Shown: positions 1-6,227 of the stretch, piece by piece
Position numbering within the stretch: position 1 is the first letter of the stretch
Layout: each line of letters opens with the position of its first letter
DNA from: a virus
Length of the DNA stretch: 32,428 nucleotides
Virus record (IMG/VR): IMGVR_UViG_3300025087_000232
Coordinates: 1 to 32,428 of that record
Strand: one strand, 5' to 3'
Program-made: the position numbers and the translations under genes
Notes under the pieces: model-generated
The model's input: the letters and a program-made list of their open reading frames with translations, nothing else
Told to the model about the DNA's origin: nothing
Database searches by the model: none

Positions 1-118
1 TCGATCCGCGGGAATTTTCATTCCCAAGGCCAGCTTAACTTCTCTTTGATTAAACGACCTAAGAAACAAAAGTTTCTCAACCAAAAATGGCCGAAATTAT
101 GGAGTTAATCTCGGCGTA

Positions 119-700
119 TTAAAATCTATCCTTATCTCCAAAAAAATCCTTGACCTTTATTTTAAACATATCGCCAGCGTTCGTATGCCAGACAATTCCT
201 TCAATTCCGCAATCCTTTCCGTATTTACTTTTCTGTGCGGGCAACCATTCTTTTAATCCCTCATAATCAATCGGAACATTTTCAAATACTGGGGCTTGAT
301 TTAGAGAAAAGAAAACTATCCGATTGTTTTCAAGATTAAGAGAGTTTCCTTGTATGTTCGTTCCTACTAGCTCGCCCGACCATTCCCCATCAGAAAGATT
401 TGAAAAATCGGTATTTTTTATTCCGTCAAAAATCCATTTGTCTTCTGGCGAATATTCATCGGCATCCTTATACCAAGGTTCTTCTATGCCTTTTTGTTTC
501 TGTATCTTATCGGGATTTCTCCGCTTTTCTGTTCTTACACAAAGATGATTTCGGAGCGTGATTCTTACATTCATTCCATCTAGTTTTTCAGTAGCAACTG
601 CCCCAATGAGTAAATCTGGCGAAAAACCATCTGTGTATTTATCAACCACTCTCCTATTTCCATTCCAGTCCCTATCAAAAATAGTTTTTATTTTTTTCAT
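119..700 (-). CDS. RNA ligase family nucleotidyltransferase
   Basis: A 193-residue protein with the motifs of ATP-dependent RNA/DNA ligases. Motif I is EKLDG (residues 38-42) with Lys39 as the expected adenylylated residue. A motif III-like GELVG lies near residue 110, motif IV EGIVWH near residue 168 and motif V FKIKVKD near residue 180. It is about the length of a bare nucleotidyltransferase domain, with no obvious C-terminal extra domain, so it matches compact phage RNA ligases better than full DNA ligases. Known role of the family: sealing or repairing RNA, in phages often tRNA repair after host anticodon-nuclease attack. The RNA substrate here is inferred. No polynucleotide kinase partner is seen nearby. 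The start follows a weak GAAGGG-type ribosome site about 20 bases upstream. Confidence 0.8.
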   Translation of the reverse strand: MKKIKTIFDRDWNGNRRVVDKYTDGFSPDLLIGAVATEKLDGMNVRITLRNHLCVRTEKRRNPDKIQKQKGIEEPWYKDADEYSPEDKWIFDGIKNTDFSNLSDGEWSGELVGTNIQGNSLNLENNRIVFFSLNQAPVFENVPIDYEGLKEWLPAQKSKYGKDCGIEGIVWHTNAGDMFKIKVKDFFGDKDRF

Positions 701-772
701 AGTTAGTTTACTTTTACCCTTCGACCTTTTTTACCGCCTCAATGAATAAGTCAGCAGTTAATTTATTGGGAG

Positions 773-1153
773 TTAAAATCTATTCTCGTCCGGCACTCTT
801 GCTCCGTTTAAATATCTTTTCCAGCAAGCTGGGAACTGGCTAGCCAAATTAACTTTATTTCGGATCATGCGCCTCAATATATTTTCTTGAAGCATACTAT
901 CAAACCTATAATCCCAAGCGTTATCCGACTCTTTTAATAAACCATATAAAACCCCAAAACTTTTCAATGTCCCTATTTTGAATTGTAGGCGTCCCCAAGA
1001 GGCGGTGCCATCGCTATCCTTAGGATTTATCGCCCTCGAGTTATGACGAGACTCACAATAGGAGAGAAAATCCACGATCTGATTCTCTTTTTCAATATCT
1101 CCGGAAGCAAACGATATAAGCGGAATAAGTAAAGCCAATAACGCATATTTCAT
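773..1153 (-). CDS. secreted lysozyme-like / lytic transglycosylase-like protein
   Basis: A 126-residue protein beginning with a signal peptide (hydrophobic residues 3-17, ASG-type cleavage region). It continues into a lysozyme-like core: CESRHNSRAINPKDSDGT around residues 33-50 with Glu34 as the presumed catalytic acid, then SWGRLQFK, the usual GLxQF-like motif of the transglycosylase fold. Short secreted proteins of this form are common in Patescibacteria genomes and cut the glycan strands of peptidoglycan. It could be a phage lysis or entry enzyme, or a host-derived wall-remodelling protein. It runs leftward, divergent from the small-gene cassette at 1278, and its leader contains a terminator-like hairpin (1185-1199). 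Confidence 0.7.
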   Translation of the reverse strand: MKYALLALLIPLISFASGDIEKENQIVDFLSYCESRHNSRAINPKDSDGTASWGRLQFKIGTLKSFGVLYGLLKESDNAWDYRFDSMLQENILRRMIRNKVNLASQFPACWKRYLNGARVPDENRF

Positions 1154-1177
1154 AGGGTATTTTTAAGAATAATCCCA

Positions 1178-1199
1178 ACAAAAAATCCCCGAAGGGGAT
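1178..1199 (-). terminator. intrinsic terminator-like hairpin in leader of 773-1153
   Basis: Read leftward, ATCCCC pairs with GGGGAT around a TTC loop and is followed directly by six T residues, the form of a Rho-independent terminator. It sits about 30 bases upstream of the leftward lysozyme-like start, where there is no leftward gene to terminate. It may therefore be a leader attenuator, or it may stop antisense transcription from the cassette. Confidence 0.5.
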
Positions 1200-1217
1200 A
1201 ATTCAATATAGCACATC

Positions 1218-1246
1218 TTAAATAAATTTCAAAGAGATGGTAAAAT
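1218..1246 (+). promoter_or_regulatory. candidate promoter for the small-gene/Pup cassette
   Basis: A -10 like TAAAAT (1241-1246) lies 17 bases after TTAAAT (1218-1223, weak -35), about 30 bases before the first ribosome site of the cassette. It is the only good -10 match in the short gap and is an inference from consensus only. Confidence 0.3.
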
Positions 1247-1277
1247 AAGTCAATGCGATAAGGGAGAGGAGGGTAAA

Positions 1278-1442
1278 ATGCCTAACGGCATTAAGTTCCT
1301 TTGCGTTTGCGGAGCTGAAATGAAGCCGGATAAGGATAATTACATGATGGAATGGGCTATCCTTATCAAGCTCACCTGCGTTAAATGCCAAAAGCAAAAG
1401 GATGTGATGATTAAAGCGGTGTACCTTAACAGATGGAGGTAG
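1278..1442 (+). CDS. small zinc-ribbon-like protein (54 aa)
   Basis: An open frame of 54 codons starting at ATG 1278 after a strong GAGGAGGG ribosome site. It has paired cysteines CVC (residues 9-11) and CVKC (34-37), a plausible four-Cys zinc site. The final codons contain GGAGG, which is the ribosome site for the next gene (ATG 1445), so the two are translationally coupled. No family is recognised. It opens the cassette that includes Pup, and its base composition (G+C-richer, well-formed ribosome site) matches that cassette rather than the flanking genes. Confidence 0.6.
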   Translation: MPNGIKFLCVCGAEMKPDKDNYMMEWAILIKLTCVKCQKQKDVMIKAVYLNRWR

Positions 1443-1444
1443 CC

Positions 1445-1696
1445 ATGGCCGGAGCATACGAATACGGTAGGCGGCCTAAACTCCATCGAATAATGTGCTC
1501 ATGTTGTTACGCTTCTGTTTCAGTCCCCATTTCGAGGAAATTCCTTTGCGATTCCTGTTTCCACGGAGAAGGCAATTATGCCCAAGACTTCCCCACCGCT
1601 AAGGAGGTGCGTCAAGTAACGGAAGCCATCAATAAACTCTGCGGCAAAGCTAGGAGGTTCACCGATGGCGCGTACACAGGAAAGGAAACGGCATGA
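1445..1696 (+). CDS. small zinc-finger-like protein (83 aa)
   Basis: The frame opens at ATG 1433, but ATG 1445 is preferred because it lies 5 bases after GGAGG. The protein has CSCC near residues 18-21 and CDSC near 35-38, giving a likely four-Cys zinc-binding knuckle, then a more polar tail. The function is unknown; it may bind nucleic acid or mediate protein contacts. Its 3' end overlaps the Pup start by 32 bases, and it carries the AGGAGGT site of Pup, so its translation is probably linked to Pup. Confidence 0.6.
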   Translation: MAGAYEYGRRPKLHRIMCSCCYASVSVPISRKFLCDSCFHGEGNYAQDFPTAKEVRQVTEAINKLCGKARRFTDGAYTGKETA

Positions 1697-1874
1697 TAGC
1701 CGCAAAGATGAAATCGTGGAAGAAGTGGTTGCGGACAAAGCACGCACGCAGGCTGTATCTGCGAAGGGAAAGGAGGTACGGGAGGCGGCAGACAAATTCA
1801 TGGATGAGATTGACGTGATTCTGAAAGAAAACGTGGAATTGGTAGGAAAATATATCCAGAAGGGAGGTGAATAG
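1665..1874 (+). CDS. pup: prokaryotic ubiquitin-like protein (Pup) homolog, GGE terminus
   Basis: A 69-residue, highly charged protein that ends QKGGE. The C-terminal half matches the diagnostic Pup pattern: a helical DEIDVILKEN segment (47-56) followed by a short spacer, YIQKGGE (63-69). Mycobacterial Pup has DEIDDVLEEN and YVQKGGQ in the same arrangement and is 64 residues long. Known role of Pup: its C-terminal Glu is joined by PafA to lysines of target proteins, marking them for the Mpa-proteasome or other fates. A genomically encoded Glu needs no prior deamidation by Dop. The N-terminal third is Arg/Lys/Glu-rich and probably disordered, as in Pup. The ribosome site AGGAGGT (1652-1658) fits ATG 1665. 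No ligase, Dop or proteasome gene lies in this window, so conjugation would rely on host enzymes or on genes elsewhere. The cassette context suggests an early or accessory function. Confidence 0.9.
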   Translation: MARTQERKRHDSRKDEIVEEVVADKARTQAVSAKGKEVREAADKFMDEIDVILKENVELVGKYIQKGGE

Positions 1875-2068
1875 TGGAGTTCCTTAAGTGTCCTTCTTGT
1901 AAGTCCGAAGGTATGCCTACTTTCGAGGAGCAAGAAACTGTCGTGTGGTGGTGTCAATTCTGCGCCGAGTTCTTTATTCAAACGAGAGAGGGAATACGTT
2001 TTCTCTTTCTCCATGCGGAGGGGCGATGTATAAGTGCGACTTCTGTGATTCTTGGTTCGGGTCTTTGA
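1874..2068 (+). CDS. small zinc-ribbon protein, GTG start
   Basis: GTG 1874 overlaps the last base of the Pup stop codon (TAGTG). It is served by the GGAGGTGA formed by the final Gly-Gly-Glu codons of Pup, giving tight coupling. The protein has CPSC (residues 6-9) and CQFC (near 27-30), a clear two-knuckle zinc ribbon. The last ~20 residues look less protein-like and overlap a second start at 2026 in another frame, so a frame break near 2000-2020 or a genuine overlap are both possible. The function is unknown. Confidence 0.55.
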   Translation: MEFLKCPSCKSEGMPTFEEQETVVWWCQFCAEFFIQTREGIRFLFLHAEGRCISATSVILGSGL

Positions 2069-2190
2069 CGAGAAAACTTCTTCACATAGAAAAGAAACAC
2101 GGAAAGGAAAAGGAGGAGAAAGATGGAAAGGAAGCTGACGAGGCTCGCTTTTGGCGTGATATCAATATTCGGGTTGCTTCTGGCCGCTAG
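2026..2190 (+). CDS. single C2H2 zinc-finger protein (54 aa)
   Basis: It starts at ATG 2026, 4 bases after GGAGG. The N-terminal 25 residues form a textbook C2H2 finger: Cys4-x2-Cys7-x12-His20-x4-His25, with an aromatic (Trp10-Phe11) and leucines at core positions. A very charged Lys/Glu tail follows. C2H2 fingers are uncommon in bacteria and phages, and single-finger proteins usually bind DNA or protein. It overlaps the upstream zinc-ribbon gene by 43 bases and the next gene by 68 bases. The overlap with 2123-2422 is long, so the C-terminal ~20 residues may matter little. Confidence 0.5.
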   Translation: MYKCDFCDSWFGSLTRKLLHIEKKHGKEKEEKDGKEADEARFWRDINIRVASGR

Positions 2191-2422
2191 ACTCGTTTTC
2201 GGCCAAGAGGTCGAGGCCACTCGCACGCTTCACTGGTCGCAAGTGGCAGAAACTGGCCTCAAGGCTCATTTCAACGCCATGATGGTAGACCTGAAGGCCG
2301 TAGGTTGTCTGGCCGCTCGCGGAGAAGCCCACACTAGCGAGAACAACCACCAAGAAGTGGTACTCAAGCTCAAATGCACGCTTTTCGAGGGCACTAATGC
2401 CATGCCCGAAATTCGCAAATAG
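2123..2422 (+). CDS. small exported protein of unknown function
   Basis: A 99-residue protein. A strong GGAGGAG ribosome site precedes ATG 2123. Residues 8-26 are hydrophobic and end VFG|QEV, a good signal-peptide cleavage candidate, so a mature exported domain of about 70 residues with two Cys is predicted. No family is recognised. It is the last member of the higher-G+C cassette and is followed by an imperfect inverted repeat (2425-2478). It could be a periplasmic or surface factor, or a superinfection-exclusion protein, but nothing in the sequence decides this. Confidence 0.55.
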   Translation: MERKLTRLAFGVISIFGLLLAARLVFGQEVEATRTLHWSQVAETGLKAHFNAMMVDLKAVGCLAARGEAHTSENNHQEVVLKLKCTLFEGTNAMPEIRK

Positions 2423-2424
2423 CT

Positions 2425-2478
2425 CTTTGTTTCGCGGACGCTCCGATTTTTAGAGAAAACCTCGGAGCATCCACAAAG
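2425..2478. repeat. inverted repeat closing the Pup cassette
   Basis: GGACGCTCCGA (2436-2446) pairs with TCGGAGCATCC (2462-2472, one G-T wobble). An outer CTTTGT/ACAAAG stem (2425-2430, 2473-2478) is separated by a one-sided bulge. No T-run follows, so it is not a canonical terminator. It may protect the 3' end of the cassette mRNA or mark a cassette boundary, since base composition drops right after it. Confidence 0.5.
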
Positions 2479-2494
2479 CCAAGACAAGAAAGAC

Positions 2495-2719
2495 ATGAAA
2501 CTATCTAAAATCCCAACCAAATATTACGAAAGAGATTGGATTATTTTACGTTGGTTTCAAGAAGGATATAATTCCAAAAAGATAAAGTTTAAATTGCGTT
2601 ATCTCAAATTCTATCCTACGCTTAGAGAAATTATTGGAATAAAAACGAAATTTGGAACTCCCTATGGTTTGGAATCTCATTGGCGATATTGGGTAGAAAA
2701 TGATATGGCTGAAAGTTGA
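2495..2719 (+). CDS. hypothetical protein (74 aa)
   Basis: A basic, aromatic-rich 74-residue protein (many Lys, Tyr and Trp) starting at ATG 2495 with a weak purine-rich site. The AT-rich codon use differs sharply from the preceding cassette and resembles the methyltransferase downstream. A pattern such as RDWIILRWFQEGYNSKKI suggests a small helical, possibly HTH-like, nucleic-acid-binding protein, but no family is recognised. Confidence 0.45.
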   Translation: MKLSKIPTKYYERDWIILRWFQEGYNSKKIKFKLRYLKFYPTLREIIGIKTKFGTPYGLESHWRYWVENDMAES

Positions 2720-2827
2720 GATATTTATTAATTTATTAACATCTTTCTTTTAGTTGGAGGTGGATAAGTAGAATTATTGTATTTTTAAAGGCCGACACGA
2801 ATTTAATAAGATTTAGAGCCACTAATC

Positions 2828-2924
2828 ATGCCATTTACAAAGTGGAAGAAAATATACTACGAAACAAGTCAGAGCTTATTACGCCACGGGGGGATTTAAA
2901 CGAGCGCCGAGAAAAAAGAAATGA
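2828..2924 (+). pseudogene. short basic ORF with a likely indel in a G6 tract
   Basis: From ATG 2828 a 23-codon frame runs into TAA (2897-2899) just after a run of six G (2888-2893). With one G fewer, the frame continues through a basic tail (FKRAPRKKK) to TGA 2922-2924. That stop overlaps the next start as ATGA, exactly the coupling used elsewhere here. This suggests a small basic protein broken by a homopolymer indel, either real or a sequencing error. Confidence 0.35.
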
Positions 2925-4096
2925 AAGATAGAAATATAGATGAGATAAGACCTTATCCTAAAAATGCCAAAAAACATCCGCTTTATCAAATCAAGCAAGT
3001 AGCGGCTAGTATTAAGGAATTTGGTTTTAATCAACCAATCGTTGTAGATAAGAAAGGCACGATCATAGTCGGTCATGCTCGGTATGAAGCCGCTAAAATG
3101 CTCAAATTAAAGAGCGTGCCTGTTTTAGAGGTTTCCCTTTCAGAAGAAAAGGCTAACGCTTACCGCCTCGCAGATAATAAACTTAACGAATCCGATTGGA
3201 ATATGAATTTAGTTATTGAAGAACTGAAAGGATTAGATACCGAAATGATCGATTTGACGGGATTTGACAGAGATTTGCGAATAGCAGAGGGCTGGAACCC
3301 TTTAAAAACCTATAATGATGATATAGGAGATGGTATTAATGAATTAGTAGGATACAGTTTATCTTCTTTCTGGAAAGATATAAAAAATGAAAATTCCGAA
3401 TTTTTTGATTATTGGATTGAATTACCAGTGCAAGAAAAACAGAATCTAGTTAGACAGAAATACAGTAGAACTAATCTAGAAGAAATAAGGCGTATAGTAA
3501 AAACTTATATGCGGGCAGGCGATTTCTTTCTTGAAAATTGTTGTGGGTGGTCTACTTTCGCTTCATCTGCTGTGATACATGGATTTTCAGGTATTGGAGT
3601 TGATATATGGGATACTGCAATTACACATGGAAAAAAACAGTATGAAAAGTTAAAAGGACATTTTAATAAAATAGGTAATTATCAAATAATAAAAGCTAAT
3701 GGAATGGATTTGCCATTTGATGATGAAAAATTTGATTTTTTATATTGTAATCCTCCCTTTTTAGATGAAGAAAAATACAGTAAAGAAGATCATGAAATAG
3801 GTAATAAGAATATTGATATATTTGGTAAGAATTTTATAAAATTACAAAAAGAGAATTTTCGAGTACTAAAAAATGATAGATTGTGTGTGATTACTATAAA
3901 TGATAAACGGGAAAAAGGTTTTTTAATCCCCGTACAAAAATATATTATAGAATGGTCAGAAATGGTAGGATTTAAATTATGGGATTTTGTGGTAGCAGAA
4001 GTTTTATCTCAAAAGATAAGATTAAGAAGAAAAGATTATGTTTTAAAACGTACTGTAAAATGCCATGAATATATAATAATTTTCAAAAAACCTTAA
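2921..4096 (+). CDS. ParB-like domain fused to DNA methyltransferase
   Basis: A 391-residue two-domain protein. Residues 1-125 are a ParB/Srx-type N-terminal domain: IRPYPKNAKKH, FNQPIVVDK and GHARYEAAK (51-59, the ParB box-II-like signature), then LADNKLNE. Residues ~185-391 are a Rossmann methyltransferase with a motif I-like region around 202-228 (ENCCGWSTFAS then GIGVDIW) and catalytic NPPF (277-280), typical of N6-adenine/N4-cytosine enzymes. ParB-methylase fusions are known in phages and mobile elements and may modify phage DNA against restriction. Base composition becomes more AT-rich from about position 3300, at the domain junction. The linker 126-184 is not recognised. Confidence 0.8.
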   Translation: MKDRNIDEIRPYPKNAKKHPLYQIKQVAASIKEFGFNQPIVVDKKGTIIVGHARYEAAKMLKLKSVPVLEVSLSEEKANAYRLADNKLNESDWNMNLVIEELKGLDTEMIDLTGFDRDLRIAEGWNPLKTYNDDIGDGINELVGYSLSSFWKDIKNENSEFFDYWIELPVQEKQNLVRQKYSRTNLEEIRRIVKTYMRAGDFFLENCCGWSTFASSAVIHGFSGIGVDIWDTAITHGKKQYEKLKGHFNKIGNYQIIKANGMDLPFDDEKFDFLYCNPPFLDEEKYSKEDHEIGNKNIDIFGKNFIKLQKENFRVLKNDRLCVITINDKREKGFLIPVQKYIIEWSEMVGFKLWDFVVAEVLSQKIRLRRKDYVLKRTVKCHEYIIIFKKP

Positions 4097-4278
4097 CGAA
4101 TCAGATAACTAAAAGTAAACGGTTTGTAACGCATATTATGTTTAATAGAAATTTCTTTATTTATTTTATTCATTTTAATTATAAGAGGTTGGGCAAGTTT
4201 TTTGCCTTCCTCATAAGTAATCTTCTTTTTTAGTATAAGATAACGTATATTAAGTATTTTACTTCTATAATCTATCAT
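4093..4278 (-). CDS. hypothetical protein (61 aa), convergent
   Basis: A 61-residue basic protein whose end overlaps that of the methyltransferase by 4 bases. It has a credible protein-like composition: a helical ITYEEGKKLAQPLI segment, then KINKEI, and a conserved-looking tail MRYKPFTFSYLIR. I have an impression of small phage proteins with this style of tail but cannot name a family. The ribosome site is weak. It is the only leftward gene in this stretch. Confidence 0.5.
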   Translation of the reverse strand: MIDYRSKILNIRYLILKKKITYEEGKKLAQPLIIKMNKINKEISIKHNMRYKPFTFSYLIR

Positions 4279-4312
4279 CTAGATACAATAACATATAACA
4301 TCTCAAAGGTCA

Positions 4313-4771
4313 ATGATTAAAGGGGAAAATCTGTGGACAAATTATTCAAAGATGGGAAGATTACACAAACAAAAAAACGGTAAAAATCCAGTAGGTAGGC
4401 CGTGGTTCGATGGAAAAGACGAGAATTCGGTTGTAACGAAACTAGAACAGGTTTTTGCTATTGACGGAACGATAGAGGAGGCGTGCAGTTACGCAGAGAT
4501 TTCTCGTGAGGCTTTTTATAGATATAGTGAAAGATATCCCGAATTTCGTAGCAAAATAGACGATTTAAGGCAAAAGCCTGTGTTAAAAGCTCGTCAAACT
4601 GCTGTTCAAGCACTTTCCGATCCTCACTACGCTTTCAAATATCTTGAGAAAAAACGCAGAAAAGAATTTGGGGATTCCATTGATGTAACTTCTGGTGGAA
4701 AACCCATTCCAATTTTAGAAAATGTATCAGCCAACGACAGCCCTAAGGAAAATACAGAAATTAAAGAGTAG
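4313..4771 (+). CDS. terS: terminase small subunit
   Basis: A 152-residue protein just before the large terminase. VGRPWF (residues ~27-32), a helix-turn-helix-like TIEEACSYAEISREAFYRY (53-71) and the DALSDPHYAFKYLEKK-like region are typical of small terminases that recognise the packaging site on phage DNA. The ribosome site AAAGG is 4 bases upstream of ATG 4313; an internal ATG at 4352 is possible. The 3' 50 bases overlap the true start of the large terminase (4722) in another frame. Confidence 0.75.
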   Translation: MIKGENLWTNYSKMGRLHKQKNGKNPVGRPWFDGKDENSVVTKLEQVFAIDGTIEEACSYAEISREAFYRYSERYPEFRSKIDDLRQKPVLKARQTAVQALSDPHYAFKYLEKKRRKEFGDSIDVTSGGKPIPILENVSANDSPKENTEIKE

Positions 4772-5917
4772 GATTCGCGCCGTTCAAGGAGGCACTGAGC
4801 TTCTAAAACTATCTCCATTCTTCTTTACCTGATAAACGCCGCCCAATCGGATAAAACTCCCACCGTAACCAGCGTAGTTTCTGAATCAGTCCCGCATATA
4901 AAGACCGGAGCATTGCGGGATTTTAAGAATATCATGAAAGCCCATAATTACTGGAATGATAATAGATGGCATGAAACAGATCGTATTTATACTTTTGAAA
5001 CCGGAAGTCAGATGGAGTTCTTCGGAGCTGATCCATCAAACGCCGATAAACTCCGAGGAAGTCGCCGTGATAGACTCTTTCTGAATGAGGCCAATAACGT
5101 AACCCTCACCGCTTTCGATGAACTTGAAGTCCGCACTAAAGAATATATCTTCTTAGACTGGAATCCAGTAAGTGAATTTTGGTTCTATACTGATGTTCTT
5201 GGAAAGCGCGATGACGTGGAACATATAGTGCTTAACTTTCAAGACAATGAAGCTATACCGCCTGAAATATTAAAATCAATAGAACAACGCAAAAATCGTG
5301 AGGGTTGGTATAAGGTTTTTGGCCTCGGCCTCCTTGGGGAGGTGGAAGGCAGGATTTACACAGGTTGGAAAATTATAGATAAAATTCCACATGAGGCTCG
5401 TCTCGAACGCTACGGCCTAGACTTCGGTTATACTAACGATCCTACTGCTATAATCGCTCTCTATTACTGGAATGGAAGTTATATCTTAGATGAAATAACC
5501 TATCAAAAAGGCCTTGCAAATAAGGAAATAGCGGATATTTTAAAGAATCTTCCTCCAAAACTCGTGATCGCGGATTCTGCCGAACCCAAAAGCATAGATG
5601 AAATTAAAAGTTACGGTATCTCAATTCTCCCAACTCATAAAGGTAAGGATTCTAAGAAATACGGAATCAATGTCGTGCAAGATCAACGTGTGAGTATGAC
5701 TAAGCAAAGCGTCAATCTCATTAAAGAATATCGCAATTACTTGTGGGTTATTGACAAGAATGGTAAAATGCTGAACGAAGCCGAAGATGGCAACGATCAT
5801 GCCCTTGACGCGATAAGATATGCGATATGTTCACTGACTCCGATCATAACGAGGAAAGAAATATTATCACAGATGCCGATAATACCGGAAAGATCGCAGA
5901 TAAATCCGGCAGTTTGA
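4722..5917 (+). CDS. terL: terminase large subunit, broken by a frameshift in Walker A
   Basis: The packaging motor ATPase/nuclease. The 5' part opens at ATG 4722 (MYQPTTALRK...) inside the small-terminase gene and reads RAVQGGT up to 4796. The reading then must shift by one base to continue ASKTISILLYLINAAQ (from 4799), so the P-loop GGTxASKT is split by an apparent single-base loss. Adding one base gives a normal 398-residue TerL. Downstream are a Walker B-like RLFLNEAN, then the RNase H-like nuclease with DFGYTNDP, IADSAEP and EDGNDHALDA acidic residues. The uninterrupted frame alone begins only at a TTG (4913) and lacks the P-loop. The cause is either a sequencing/assembly error or an inactivating mutation. 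No good slippery heptamer is seen. Confidence 0.85.
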
Positions 5918-6012
5918 TCGTATATATCCCCGAATGCTGTCGGGAAGGTTGGGAAAGTTGCAAACACGTCGCCAAACCAAGACCAAAACAAGAAATTAAT
6001 CCCGCTTATTGA
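5827..6012 (+). CDS. small Cys-containing protein (up to 61 aa)
   Basis: The conserved-looking part is LIVYIPECCREGWESCKHV, a short Cys/His pattern that could hold a metal, followed by a Lys/Pro tail. The open frame starts at ATG 5827 and overlaps the end of terL by 91 bases. A TTG at 5914, overlapping the terL stop, would give a 32-residue protein containing just that core and is a reasonable alternative. The stop TGA 6010-6012 overlaps the next ATG (TGATG). The function is unknown; it lies in the packaging operon. Confidence 0.45.
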   Translation: MFTDSDHNEERNIITDADNTGKIADKSGSLIVYIPECCREGWESCKHVAKPRPKQEINPAY

Positions 6013-6227
6013 TGAAAACTGAAATTTTTAAACGAGAAACCCTGAAAGATCGAATGCGAAAGGATTTGATTGAAACTCTCGCTACTGGTCATTCCCACGC
6101 CGAGGTAGGGGACTTCTTTAAATGTCATTCTTGCGCCGAAAAGGTTATGGCATGGAAAGCTAAAAAAGCCAAGATGGGTTTGGCTAATCCAAGCGATTAT
6201 CTCAAATGGAATAAGACTAAAAAATGA
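6012..6227 (+). CDS. hypothetical protein (71 aa)
   Basis: ATG 6012 overlaps the stop of the previous gene. The protein is charged and helical with a central CHSCAEKVMAWKAKKAKMG. The CxxC could be half of a zinc site or a redox pair. It ends with the ATGA overlap to the SET-domain gene. No family is recognised; the context is the terminase-portal interval, where small regulatory or head-completion proteins are common. Confidence 0.5.
   Translation: MKTEIFKRETLKDRMRKDLIETLATGHSHAEVGDFFKCHSCAEKVMAWKAKKAKMGLANPSDYLKWNKTKK

Noticed and set aside
1-118. Rightward frame open from the window edge to about position 107
   Set aside because: Short, basic, no recognisable motif; could be the end of a gene but not supportable. 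A small GGGAAT/ATTCCC hairpin (10-25) is also too weak to call.
1862-1874. The Gly-Gly-Glu end of Pup as a by-product of the next gene's ribosome site
   Set aside because: The DEID..LKEN..YIQK pattern upstream also matches Pup, so the ending is not a chance effect of GGAGGTGA.
1665-1874. UBact rather than Pup
   Set aside because: The DEID helix and QKGGE ending fit Pup better than my memory of UBact sequences; only a profile search would settle it.
4796-4798. TGA read as an amino acid (recoded genetic code) in terL
   Set aside because: The upstream part is in a different frame, so recoding alone cannot join them, and TGA ends many genes here normally.
4913-5917. Terminase starting at TTG 4913
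   Set aside because: The sequence upstream encodes the P-loop and N-terminus in two frames; the TTG start would lack Walker A.
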